Below are positions 19,001-24,216 of a DNA stretch of 33,176 bases, one piece after another (position 1 is the first letter of the stretch; each line of letters opens with the position of its first letter). Under the pieces are notes generated by a model that was not told where the DNA came from, made no database searches, and was given only the letters and a program-made list of their open reading frames with translations. Where the stretch lies: IMG/VR virus record IMGVR_UViG_3300027969_000272, positions 1-33,176 of that record; one strand, written 5' to 3'. The translations under genes and the position numbers were made by a program. The DNA comes from a virus.

Positions 19001-20357
19001 TGTCCCAACTTGGGTAAGCGTATCCAATACCAGCGGAAAAATTGCCGCTAGAATATCAACTGGCGCACCTGCATCGGGTCGTGCAAAAGTTATTAACAAT
19101 CAGATTAGTGAAATTAGAATGATTGAACCAGGTAGTGGTTACCCGCGTGGTATAGTTACTGCTACAAGCACAACAAGTACTGGTACTATCACACTTGATA
19201 ACATTACAAACTTGATAGCAAATCAACCAATTGTATTTGGTGCAAGCTCTGGCAATATTGTTGCAGGAACTTACTATTTTGTTAAAGGCACCCCAACAAG
19301 TACAAGCGGTCTAGCAGGTACAATACAGATATCTACTACAGCTGACGGAAGTATATTTGCCCTAACAGCATCAACGCCAACTAGTATGACATATTTTGCA
19401 GGTCCAATTATTACACAAACTGATCCTAACAAGATTAATACTGCGCCGCTAGTGGCACGTATTGGCAACGGAGCACTAGGTAATCCAAGTTTTGCTCATC
19501 GCGGTACTGCTAATACAACGGCTACTGCTAGTTACCTAGGTGACGGATATGCTGACTTGTATCAAACAGGGTCGTATGTCAACGTAAGCGGATTATTCCA
19601 AATACCAAAACCTGGATGTAACGTTGTATTCAGTAGTATCCTTGGAACAAGTCGTTGGTATAAACTAGTTAGTGTAACTAATATATTAGGTGTACCTGGC
19701 AACTATACTGCTACATTCCAGATTAATCCTGGACTATCGACACTATTAGCACCGGCACATAATGATTTGATTACAACAAACTTACAATACAGTAATGTTC
19801 GTTTAACTGGACATGACTTCTTGTACATTGGTACTGGCGGATTTACAGCAACAAACTATCCGTATGTTGATGCTACTAGAGCTGTTCAAGATTATCAACA
19901 GTTTGCTACTGGCGGAGGTCGTGTGTTCTTTACAAGTACTGACCAAGACGGTAACTTTAACGTTGGTAACTTGTTCGGAGTTCAACAGTCAACTGGTACT
20001 GCTACATTGAACGCTAGTGCATTTAACTTGTCAGGACTACAAAGTTTGACACTTGGATCAGTTAGTTTAGGAGTTGGATCAGCAACAATTTTCCAATTCT
20101 CAACAGATCCGTACTTTACAGCTAACAGCGACGGTGTAGTACCTACGCAGAAGGCTATTAAAGCATATATTACCGCGCAAATTGGTGGCGGACAAAGCTC
20201 GTTGAACGTAAATACTATTACATCAGGACAGATATACATTGCTGGAAATCAGATAAGTAATACAAACAATGTTCAAATTTACGTAGCAAGTAAAATGCTA
20301 TTTACAGGCGGAATTGATGGGGCACCTGTTGCTCTTGCATTCTTTGGACAGAAGTAA
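10083..20357 (+). CDS. Giant modular tail-fibre-like virion protein B (3424 aa), paralogue of A
   Basis: This is a second very large Thr/Ser/Gly-rich fibre-like virion protein. The ATG at 10083 follows GAGGAT. Order of parts: a shared N-terminus (AEFKLGR); W-x-x-x-W modules at about residues 12-319 and 498-540; GDMVYYG and LPVGTDGQVL near 550-580; the start of a pectin-lyase-like part near 600-925 (PWKTLSFASK, GTYNE, IVGDELRS); a long expansion to about 1930 with four RD...YDL...GN helical segments (Arg760, 1089, 1314, 1900) and GSGSxW modules; return to the lyase-like part at 1937-2094 (RNGTGLRNMTLNG, GGRIRATNGNSSYG); propeller-like YGxGxFVA repeats at 2449-2960, one split by a 238-residue insert; and the conserved C-terminal domain at about 3230-3363 (HDFLYIGTG, STDQDGNFNVG, PTQKAI). 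It is a diverged duplicate of A with more modules. Host binding is inferred. Confidence 0.8.
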   Translation: MAEFKLGRIKFVYQGTWTANTSYTVDDVVTNSGKTYICVVGHTASALFATDLAGGVGVTKWNLIADGQTWRGDWAATTYYSLGNLVLWGGIVYICKTAHTSATYTSPTFLGLENDQNKWDAFAANFKWIGAWSTSTRYKVRDLIYYGGSTYVCNTAHISASTASSGLENDIGKWDTFNQGITYLGNWSGSSVRYKLNDVVKFGPDLWICTTYHTSTGTAINTSNFAVFVNGFTFEGSWSAASEYQQGDIVTYGGYTYTAIQNNGSASPQTPSTATSYWKVFTSGLVYSGNWDAGTSYKIGNVVILGGFTYVATADNSASKPPTLTATFTGTISGTALTTSAPTGTITIGMTITGGTVSAGTTIVSGSGSSWVVNNSQAVASASLTGTITNPNWGQLSSGIRWATAPNTVYSNIASTNISATGSGSPTFTVTRAGTNYTVVIGNAAGTGYTVNDTLKILGSNLGGASPGNDLVVKVATITGGGGTGPIGTATVVTGYASTWKTGITYVAGDAVYYNNSSYICINAHVASASVNDPLSDTGVYWNILASGADSGALTTQGDMVYYGLNGPTRLPVGTDGQVLRVDGNKPAWKYYGELQNIVYVAPSGADVIGSGQGLTLDKPWKTLSFASKQVEDGYQNTNAGLILQVNKQFMMKEVNNYILTQYSFNITGTAGSGNTFVVGGTSTTSQTTTANMYYGMPITFSAATGGVTAGTTYYVNTIASSTNFTISDAYQSGITKTVGASSAVASTVSFVYNQSKAERDTGTVIDGIIFDLTHGGNLYTITATKAYFSTLTSYITTGTKQQAPVFAGALGYLKDTLFPAVMTNSAPANNYQTIRSISTKAIQNTTGIASSAVESGSVSTIQTLLGVITSALAAGTYGNAPLLNRPNTTVYVKTGTYNEYGPIVVPQDTAIVGDELRSTIVQVAGPATYLGTDKPKTVTALNRIQALLPNLIANTPITPTTTSTLFPNTKTQVTNLPVGDTGNASAVSLVVDNTRLIQDMFAGGGVITGPTNANYPNGLILQPAINMPTVTGYNSSYLANYGDAVTLIQSNYQFIKDEIVRFLATNANLTGAAQWSSYSSTYQAETLRDLTFILDAICYDMTYGCNSQSVITGSSYYSLNTPQLFAPYIIGVTESLARLSTILGQIVQKANVTASSGNTTTQYTTGTAGSAAAAAFAQARVADILYWINNGAADTSAATFTGTTSGTTLTVSSVSGTINIGQLVTGGTIAAGTYITAGSGSSWTISVSQTATATGSTLVITPVTSGAYALATTANKASFDAVQARAEEIAADATSWVTKFFQNESPILTLTTRDAGYVTSALAYDLLFGGNFQSIQCGRSYNRLVASVVSLQTSLADSTYGALGFIGERVKLLAANGAVVQTSAVIDEMVAQIYGQPTTTATFNGTITGTQLVVNSAVTGTIAIGMQLTGTGIATGTSIVSGSGTTWLLNYNQSVSSTTTTIVNVSTTVTLNSQTFSNILTAGTTSGFVPGLVITLTGASISNLTAGTYYIKQVLSSTQFTVSQAYLGSAFTINSGATGAMTAVVYGIYGGLALTTDITASGTAIPVSAVTTSTNLITVPSNAGMIVNMPIVFTGLPANITTIATTISSSSITLGATVASLGVVVGQKVWFTGFTPQATGTQSSIVANQVYYVKTAISSAITISATLNGTAIVLTDATGLTLTATFNAAGGIIPGNIYWINSVTAGTYPAAGTTITVTNRYKSGTAFTITNTVTGLSALAQVGMETIQGINQKITNGTIAPWNNPTGSYQSANGYNNTLSTINGAEIIRANKDFLANELVAYISSQYISTVTTTAQGGTITCSSAHNLTVGDPVVFSGTIFDNQIFATTVYWVLTTPSTTTFTISITQPGKGVQVVKTLTGGSGSMTVSYYMTQTKCIRDAEAYIDSLVYDLRITGNYKSTRSVQLYLSAQAGSITNNLFQLRNGTGLRNMTLNGMTGALTLPNALGTRRPTAGAYSSLDLGFGPTDSSVWISVRSPYAQNLTLFGSGCTGLKIDAALHSGGNKSIVSNDYTTVISDGIGIWCTGSNALTEAVSVFAYYSYAGYLAEYGGRIRATNGNSSYGSYGVIAEGIDSYETPIYGRLNNRANPAYVTNVVTDGTDKILRLEFENAGSAYSNAIPSVNGAGYNIVTIQDEFRDSAVFETRLVDLNNGQGVGGRNYLTASNVAQTGAVGSVTIANSDIQLSSAYIGMRIQIIAGTGVGQYANIIGYSQGSKQANVIRPNFATLTITTNNTTVFTVASTATMYVGMPIYLGAAVAGLSTGTVYYVSTTSFSSTQFRLSTTAAGASAGTGNVSLTATSATPTTMASSIIVGTTLTVSNTTATIYPGMLLTGGTILANTFIVSQLTGTTGSTGTYTVSVSQNLSSTSLTGTIAVPVYEAGWEHIVPGSTIQPLLDATSGYIIEPALSYTGPGYDKTAITMTAAVTTTWSSVAYGQGKFVAISNATGVASTANTADGTTWAAGGALPTDASSQWGSIVYGGGQNAIATAIVGGVGGSGAVLKAVLGTGNTVGQIISITVVNGGYNYTTPPTIVITDSAGAGATATARVLNGSIQAVDMIITGSLYSNPTITAVTSSLSSVTATTWGSGYYAAPQVVIATPFTATGWSSGGAATVGSYYSAVDTTVSPNVTNYYLAGASGNFSSTKPDFTNRLYGKSGYNATGIGASGTYGVTLTYVGTLAVASANTNTNAAGYGVISYTLSQTGYGYTTTPTVTVTDPSAAFVAISQATASAAYSTDQGTTWSATGGTTGKTNLKSLAYGNNLYIAVGGTSSASAVSLSGSPTSTWSDRSADITANSSGYTNIAYGAGVFCAIGGTVSSFTAADPTKWYVGASLTSKTWTSITYGNGRFVALASDGTLQYTINWQTNNWTTGPFAANNTWNTVKNNPLFANGVTTWSRIRYGQGLFVAIATSSQAVATSPDGIIWTWHASGMPSSSNWLGLAFGNPVNATLGRVPTWVSVSNTSGKIAARISTGAPASGRAKVINNQISEIRMIEPGSGYPRGIVTATSTTSTGTITLDNITNLIANQPIVFGASSGNIVAGTYYFVKGTPTSTSGLAGTIQISTTADGSIFALTASTPTSMTYFAGPIITQTDPNKINTAPLVARIGNGALGNPSFAHRGTANTTATASYLGDGYADLYQTGSYVNVSGLFQIPKPGCNVVFSSILGTSRWYKLVSVTNILGVPGNYTATFQINPGLSTLLAPAHNDLITTNLQYSNVRLTGHDFLYIGTGGFTATNYPYVDATRAVQDYQQFATGGGRVFFTSTDQDGNFNVGNLFGVQQSTGTATLNASAFNLSGLQSLTLGSVSLGVGSATIFQFSTDPYFTANSDGVVPTQKAIKAYITAQIGGGQSSLNVNTITSGQIYIAGNQISNTNNVQIYVASKMLFTGGIDGAPVALAFFGQK
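10116..11039 (+). repeat. Six tandem W-x-x-x-W carbohydrate-binding-like modules in fibre B
   Basis: Units start near residues 13, 70, 128, 182, 234 and 286, with a seventh near 498. Shared features are G-x-W near the start, Y-x-(V/L)-x-D-(V/L)(V/I), a Gly-rich turn, then TY-x-C and HTSA in the first four units. The 6 + 1 arrangement equals that of fibre A, so it predates the duplication of the two genes. Confidence 0.7.
11058..11249 (+). repeat. GSGSxW module, copy 1 of 4 (fibre B)
   Basis: Residues 326-389: ATFTGTISGT, then TITIGMTITGG, an AGTTIVSGSGSSWVV core and an SQxVxSxSLTGTI end. It lies between the N-terminal W modules and the next W module. The module is recognised by its repetition within this gene. 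Confidence 0.6.
13677..13874 (+). repeat. GSGSxW module, copy 2 of 4 (fibre B)
   Basis: Residues 1199-1262: ATFTGTTSGT, INIGQLVTGG, ITAGSGSSWTISVSQ. It is inserted in the expansion of the lyase-like region, between two RD...YDL helical segments. Confidence 0.6.
14286..14480 (+). repeat. GSGSxW module, copy 3 of 4 (fibre B)
   Basis: Residues 1402-1466: ATFNGTITGT, IAIGMQLTGTGIATG, SIVSGSGTTWLLNYNQ. It follows a helical stretch and precedes a YYI-type beta module. Confidence 0.6.
17064..17265 (+). repeat. GSGSxW-type module, copy 4 of 4, diverged (fibre B)
   Basis: Residues 2328-2394: IIVGTTLTVSNTTATIYPGM, then LTGGTILANTFIVSQ and a TYTVSVSQNLSSTSLTGTI end. The central GSGSxW is replaced by a TGTTGSTGTY stretch, but the start, spacing and end match the other copies. 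Confidence 0.5.
17592..18305 (+). other. 238-residue insert inside one propeller-like repeat of fibre B
   Basis: The standard repeat reads W-x-S-I-x-YGxGxFVAIS. Here WGSIVYGGGQ (ending at residue 2503) is separated from FVAISQ (starting at residue 2742) by residues 2504-2741. The insert carries GYNYTTPPTIVITD near its start and GYGYTTTPTVTVTD at its end, two related motifs at its borders, with a YYLAG/LTYVGT beta module between them. The split is seen directly in the reading frame. Confidence 0.65.
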
Positions 20358-20382
20358 TTTAACACATATTGGAGAAATATAA

Positions 20383-20736
20383 ATGGCAACAGGAATTTTA
20401 TATACAGGTACACTAACATCATCGACAGCAACAACTGCCTATGTAGTACCAAGCACGACTTACAGTGTAGTTAACGTAAGTTTTACAAATACGGGAGCGT
20501 CAGCTACAACAATTCGATTGTACATTGGCGCAAGTTTAGGAACAGCCGGAGTACAGACGGGCAGTCTTGTACCAAGCGAAGCAATTGAATATGATACTAT
20601 TGTTCCTCCTAAAGGTGTTTTTGAAAGAACAGGTTTGGTTTTAAGTAGTGTTTCGGGCGCAAAATATATCACAGTTTATGCGTCAACCGGCAACGTAAAC
20701 GTAAACATCTACGGCATTGAAACATCAACCGTTTAA
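20383..20736 (+). CDS. Small beta-sandwich virion protein (117 aa)
   Basis: The ATG at 20383 follows GGAGAA in a 25-base gap after fibre B. The protein is rich in Thr, Val and Ser, with regular beta-strand-like alternation and the order VVNVSFTNTGAS, TIRLYIG, YDTIVPPKGVFER, GLVLSS, YITVYAS, VNVNIYGIE. This is the pattern of small accessory proteins often found among fibre genes of tailed phages, and it resembles the truncated protein at the left edge of the window. There is no enzyme motif or signal peptide. It is probably a fibre-attached or capsid-exposed structural protein; the family call is by pattern only. Confidence 0.65.
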   Translation: MATGILYTGTLTSSTATTAYVVPSTTYSVVNVSFTNTGASATTIRLYIGASLGTAGVQTGSLVPSEAIEYDTIVPPKGVFERTGLVLSSVSGAKYITVYASTGNVNVNIYGIETSTV

Positions 20737-20754
20737 CATATAAGAGAGATAAAA

Positions 20755-21876
20755 ATGGCACGTTATAATTCAGTTATCCCAACAGCGACGGCAGCATCAG
20801 CAACGTCTATTACTTCGCCAAGTTCAGGATCTTTAGTTACATTCACAGGAACTACCTATTCTGTAAGCATTGGCGATCCTATTTATTATGCTGGCCTATC
20901 GCAGATTTTTTATAATTCGGCTAGCGGAATAATAACTTTAACTTTTTCTAGTTTAGGTGCCGGGGTATTTGTTGGCCCTGGTGCTAGCGGTACTACAAGC
21001 CAAACAGTAACACCTGGAGCTACAGTTACACTTTATTCAGACGGAACTAATTGGGTAGTACTTGGTGCCAGCGGCGGCCCAATATCAGGAAGTACAGGAA
21101 CGTTTAGCGGTAACGTTACACTTACCGGAGCAACACCGACACTTAACTTCAACAATACAGCACCGACTATTGCAACTAATAACTCCGGGAGCACTGCAAG
21201 TGTATTTGACAGCAATGCTACTACAGTAAATGCATTTGGTGCAGGAACATCTGTTACAATAGGTGCCACTACTGGTACATTAAATCTACGTAACACTACA
21301 ATTACAGCAGCCAATGCTACTACACTTAATTTAAACGGTACTAGTCCTAGCATTGCTACATCAAGTACTGGAACCGGCAGTGTGTTTAATACTAATATCG
21401 GTACAGGAAACTTATTTGGATCTGCTACAACAGTTAACCTTGGTGCAGGAGCCTCAACTATTACAATAGGTGCTAGCAGTAGCGGTACAGCTACAATAAG
21501 ACTAACAACTGCTAGTACAACAACTAGTACTGGTGCGTTAGTAGTAGCAGGCGGCCTTGGTGTTGCAGGGCAAGTTACCGCGGCAACACTAGTTGAAACG
21601 TCAAGTATTGCGTTTAAGCAAAATGTAAATCCAATTACCGATGCGCTAGATTCTGTACTACAGTTAGTTGGTGTTACATACGATCGTAAAGACGGCTCAC
21701 GTACAAATGAAGCAGGTTTAATTGCAGAAGAAGTTAATAAGATACTTCCAGATTTGGTAAGTAAAGATAAAGACGGAAATGCATATGGTATTCAATATAC
21801 CAAACTAACTGCATACTTGATTGAAGCTGTTAAGACATTGAAACAAGAAGTTGATTTTTTAAAGAATAGAGGATAA
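20755..21876 (+). CDS. Tail-fibre protein with C-terminal S74 intramolecular chaperone (373 aa)
   Basis: The ATG at 20755 follows an AGAGAG ribosome binding site. Residues 1-120 form a beta-rich head. Residues 128-252 contain two tandem repeats with short TLNL/TIGA strands, typical of trimeric beta-helical fibre shafts, and a VVAGGLGVAG linker follows near 262-273. From residue 283 there is a peptidase S74 (endosialidase-type) chaperone: SSIAFKQNV, then GLIAEEVNKILPDLV, GIQYTKLTAYLIEAV and a final LKQEVDFL helix. In this family the domain helps the trimer fold and is normally cut off just before the conserved Ser; this is established for the family but not shown here. The protein is probably a short receptor-binding fibre. 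Confidence 0.85.
   Translation: MARYNSVIPTATAASATSITSPSSGSLVTFTGTTYSVSIGDPIYYAGLSQIFYNSASGIITLTFSSLGAGVFVGPGASGTTSQTVTPGATVTLYSDGTNWVVLGASGGPISGSTGTFSGNVTLTGATPTLNFNNTAPTIATNNSGSTASVFDSNATTVNAFGAGTSVTIGATTGTLNLRNTTITAANATTLNLNGTSPSIATSSTGTGSVFNTNIGTGNLFGSATTVNLGAGASTITIGASSSGTATIRLTTASTTTSTGALVVAGGLGVAGQVTAATLVETSSIAFKQNVNPITDALDSVLQLVGVTYDRKDGSRTNEAGLIAEEVNKILPDLVSKDKDGNAYGIQYTKLTAYLIEAVKTLKQEVDFLKNRG
21136..21510 (+). repeat. Two tandem shaft repeats in the S74 fibre
   Basis: Residues 128-180 (PTLNFNNTAPTIATNNSGS ... SVFDSN ... TIGATTGTLNLRN) and 189-252 (TTLNLNGTSPSIATSSTGT ... SVFNTN ... TIGASSSGTATIRL) align along their length, with one spacer between them. This is an intragenic duplication of a shaft unit. 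Confidence 0.7.
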
Positions 21877-21880
21877 AAAC

Positions 21881-22312
21881 ATGGCAAATTTACAAGCATC
21901 AGACGTTGGCGGTACACTAACTTCGTTAAGGTTAGAAAATACAACTACCGTTAGTAAAACTCTACAATTAGCCGATCGAGATCGAGTGGTATCATGTAAT
22001 AATACATCAAATATTACAATTACTATACCTGCAGACGGAACAGTAGCGTTTCCAGTAGGATCTGTAGTATATATTAATAAGGTAAACACAGGTGCTGTAC
22101 AACTAGCGGCAGAGGGCGGCGTGACTATAAGTCGAACCGGTACTCTTGCTTTTAATGAAGAAATGTTTGTAAGGAAAAGAGCCGCCAATAATTGGATAGT
22201 AATCGATGCCGCAACTACACTTACCTATACCGGTGGAACAGTTTCGCAATCAGGAGCGTTTACTATAAGAACATTTAGCTCTACAGGTGCTAGTACACTT
22301 AGCATATCATAA
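21881..22312 (+). CDS. Small beta-rich fibre-associated protein (143 aa)
   Basis: The ATG at 21881 lies 4 bases after the S74 fibre stop; the ribosome binding site (GAGG) is inside the end of that gene, suggesting coupled translation. The core, residues about 28-108, has the order TLQLADRDRVVSCNNTS, ITITIPADGTVAFPVGS, VYINKVNTGAVQLAAEGGVT, EEMFVRKRAANNWIVID. This resembles a beta-sandwich domain often repeated in phage tail fibres, where a terminal LIKR-x-x-xW strand closes the fold. The last 30 residues are Ser/Thr-rich. It has no catalytic signature and is probably a virion protein working with the neighbouring fibre. Confidence 0.65.
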   Translation: MANLQASDVGGTLTSLRLENTTTVSKTLQLADRDRVVSCNNTSNITITIPADGTVAFPVGSVVYINKVNTGAVQLAAEGGVTISRTGTLAFNEEMFVRKRAANNWIVIDAATTLTYTGGTVSQSGAFTIRTFSSTGASTLSIS

Positions 22313-22332
22313 TTATTTTACGAGGTTAAAAA

Positions 22333-23331
22333 ATGCCAATAATTAAAAGTTTAAGAAAAAGACACGATCAAAAAGAAACTGAAAAAGTTTCTTATGCACC
22401 CCCATTAAAAATAACCGGTGGTGATAAAGTTTATACCGCAGGCGGATATACAGTACATTTATTTTTAACGCCAGGCGAGCACCAATTTAAAATTGAACCA
22501 ATTCAACCACTTGCAAAAGAAGCGATGGGACTAATTGTAGATAGAACTATGGAAATGTTAGTAGTTGGCGGTGGCGGCGCAGGCGGACAATATTCAGGCG
22601 GCGCAGGTGGTGGTGAAGTATTATATATTAGTCGAAATCTTGGAACTGGAACATTTCCGCTAAACGTCGCGGCGGCAGTAGCTGGCGACAATGGTTATTG
22701 GTCTTCGGCAAAATGCGGAAATGTTACAACTGCATTTGGCGAAACTGCTAAAGGTGGCGGCTCAGGTCGCGGATCAGATGATACAATTCCTGCTAACCCA
22801 TACACACCTGTTGCTAACGGTGGCGCAGGATCTTCAAGAACACCTGGTTACGGTGGTCAACAAGGTACATCAGTGGGAACTGGAGTTACTAGACACGGCG
22901 GCTTCCGTGGTGGTCAAGAAAACAACCCAGTTAACGATTCTCCTAACTATCCAGGAAATGGTGGTGGTGGTGCTGGACAAAGTATTACTGGTAATACCGG
23001 CGGTGGCGGTAATGGCGGCCCTGGTGGTTCTGGGGTTGCATACAGTCTAACCGGAACTTCGTTCTATTGGGGAGGAGGAGGCGGCGGCCAAACATACTAC
23101 GGCGGCCAAGGCGGAGCAGGCGGCCTAGGTGGCGGAGCGGCTGGGTCAGGTGGTAACGGTGGGAACACCGGCGGCACTGGATTTAATCCGGGCGGTAACA
23201 CTAGCGGCTCGAGCGTCGGAGCAGCCGCCGGTGCAAATACTGGCGGGGGTGGCGGAAGCGGCAACGGACAAAACGGCAGTGCTGGCGGCGCAGGCGGAAG
23301 CGGCATTGTTGTAGTAAGATATTCAACATAA
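22333..23331 (+). CDS. Glycine-rich adhesin-type virion protein (332 aa)
   Basis: The ATG at 22333 follows CGAGG. Residues 1-40 are basic, residues 38-57 form a beta segment (YTAGGYTVHLFLTPGEHQF), and from MEMLVVGGGGAGG (residue 73 on) the chain is largely Gly with Ser, Asn, Ala and Thr up to a closing GIVVVRYST strand. This matches the general layout of glycine-rich domain proteins in marine phages and recalls the polyglycine-helix sandwich known in gp38-type tail-tip adhesins of T-even phages. The Gly turns (GGGGAGG, GGGGGGQ, GGGGGSGNG) would form exposed loops that vary with receptor. It is the last gene of the fibre block, 6 bases before the next start. The adhesin role is inferred from composition and position. 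Confidence 0.7.
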   Translation: MPIIKSLRKRHDQKETEKVSYAPPLKITGGDKVYTAGGYTVHLFLTPGEHQFKIEPIQPLAKEAMGLIVDRTMEMLVVGGGGAGGQYSGGAGGGEVLYISRNLGTGTFPLNVAAAVAGDNGYWSSAKCGNVTTAFGETAKGGGSGRGSDDTIPANPYTPVANGGAGSSRTPGYGGQQGTSVGTGVTRHGGFRGGQENNPVNDSPNYPGNGGGGAGQSITGNTGGGGNGGPGGSGVAYSLTGTSFYWGGGGGGQTYYGGQGGAGGLGGGAAGSGGNGGNTGGTGFNPGGNTSGSSVGAAAGANTGGGGGSGNGQNGSAGGAGGSGIVVVRYST

Positions 23332-23337
23332 ACTCAT

Positions 23338-23745
23338 ATGCCTCTTTATAAGACGAATAAAGATATTTTCAAAGACTTCGGAGAAGAAGTCTTTGATTAT
23401 CGATTTAATACCGAAACCCGATATAAGCTAAAAACTAAAGATTGGGATTATAAAAGAGAATTAACAGTTGATGATGTTGAAATATGGGAAACATTATACG
23501 AGGACAGTTGGGGATTGGGAGTGTATGCGGCTTATGAACCATTTGCTGAATTTTATATGATAAAATATGCAGACAGCATAGGTAATCATGTGTATGATAC
23601 TCACTACGGTGCAGGCGCACAAAATAAAATTATGCAATTTATGATAGCAAACAATATACCTTTCAATTTACATGATGTATATGTTGAAGAAGATAAAACT
23701 TGGTTGTACTTTTCAGAACCTGAAAAGAAAATCATTATTACTTAA
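23338..23745 (+). CDS. Conserved phage hypothetical protein, paralogue of the 24211-24555 gene (135 aa)
   Basis: The ATG at 23338 lies 6 bases after the adhesin stop, without a strong ribosome binding site. The protein is aromatic-rich and acidic. Its core at residues about 35-75 has DWDYKRELTVDDVEIWETLY, then GVYAAYEPFAEFYMIKY, followed by a Y-G motif (THYGAGAQ). The same core in the same order occurs in the minus-strand gene at 24211-24555. Similar small proteins occur in T4-type marine phages without known function. There is no membrane segment or catalytic motif. A 9-bp inverted repeat lies within codons 12-19. Confidence 0.75.
   Translation: MPLYKTNKDIFKDFGEEVFDYRFNTETRYKLKTKDWDYKRELTVDDVEIWETLYEDSWGLGVYAAYEPFAEFYMIKYADSIGNHVYDTHYGAGAQNKIMQFMIANNIPFNLHDVYVEEDKTWLYFSEPEKKIIIT
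23371..23394 (+). other. Perfect 9-bp inverted repeat with a 6-base loop
   Basis: AAAGACTTC (23371-23379) and GAAGTCTTT (23386-23394) are exact reverse complements separated by GGAGAA. The structure lies 34-57 bases into the coding region and no U-run follows it, so it is not a standard intrinsic terminator. It could form an RNA hairpin at the boundary between fibre genes and the next genes, or be a chance result of the codons. Confidence 0.4.
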
Positions 23746-23769
23746 AATAGAACTTATGGAGTTTATAAA

Positions 23770-23955
23770 ATGAACGAATCAGTATTAGATTTAAACGACA
23801 CAGACTTAGTCAGTGGCTATAGAGAAAACGTAGAAAAATTTTTAGCAGAACAATCTAAAGATCTATCAGAACAAAATATAGAAGAAAGAGACAGATTAAA
23901 CTTTTTGCTTAGTGAATTTATGGCTGAGATAGTTAAAAGAAATATTCAACTGTAA
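23770..23955 (+). CDS. Small acidic helical protein (61 aa), unknown function
   Basis: The ATG at 23770 follows TATGGAG, a good ribosome binding site 8-12 bases upstream. The 61 residues are highly charged and predicted to be mostly alpha-helical, with a possible coiled coil in the middle (YRENVEKFLAEQSK, then ERDRLNFLLSEFMAEIVK). There is no Cys, Trp or membrane segment. The stop TAA directly touches the ATG of the next gene with no spacing, so the two are likely translated together. Length, helix content and position suggest a small regulatory or inhibitory phage protein, but nothing in the sequence tells which. Confidence 0.6.
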   Translation: MNESVLDLNDTDLVSGYRENVEKFLAEQSKDLSEQNIEERDRLNFLLSEFMAEIVKRNIQL

Positions 23956-24216
23956 ATGACAGCAGATAATAATTTATCTATTCCGTTATTTGACAACAAA
24001 AACTTGTTAGTACCAATGTTTATTAAATCAAAAAGATGCATTGTGGATGCATTTAAAGAAGAAATAATAGAAAGTTCTAACAAGCAAATATGTTTTGAAA
24101 AACTTTTTCAGAAAAAGTTTAAAGCAGTACTAACACCAAGTTATCCCAACACCTGGCAACAAATAGAGTTCACAGACCAAAAAAACAAAACTATTTTTTT
24201 ATTAACCTGGTTATAA
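23956..24216 (+). CDS. Small hypothetical protein (86 aa)
   Basis: The ATG at 23956 immediately follows the TAA of the upstream gene. The protein is basic in its second half, with two Cys, a helical middle (CIVDAFKEEIIESSN) and a beta-like end (WQQIEFTDQKNKTIFLLTWL). No family was recognised and no signal peptide is present. Its final codons TTA TAA form the palindrome TTATAA, which also supplies the stop of the converging minus-strand gene, a 6-base tail-to-tail overlap. The direct coupling to the 61-aa gene is the only clue to function. Confidence 0.55.
   Translation: MTADNNLSIPLFDNKNLLVPMFIKSKRCIVDAFKEEIIESSNKQICFEKLFQKKFKAVLTPSYPNTWQQIEFTDQKNKTIFLLTWL

Noticed and set aside
21033-22188. 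Minus-strand open frames of 106 and 109 codons opposite the S74 fibre and the following gene
   Set aside because: Both are mirror frames of Thr/Ser/Val-rich genes, with Val/Leu/Pro-rich products and no independent support.
22550-23331. Low-complexity Gly codon stretch read as a DNA repeat or CRISPR-like array
   Set aside because: There is no fixed unit length or spacer; the pattern is explained by a glycine-rich protein with mixed GGN codons.
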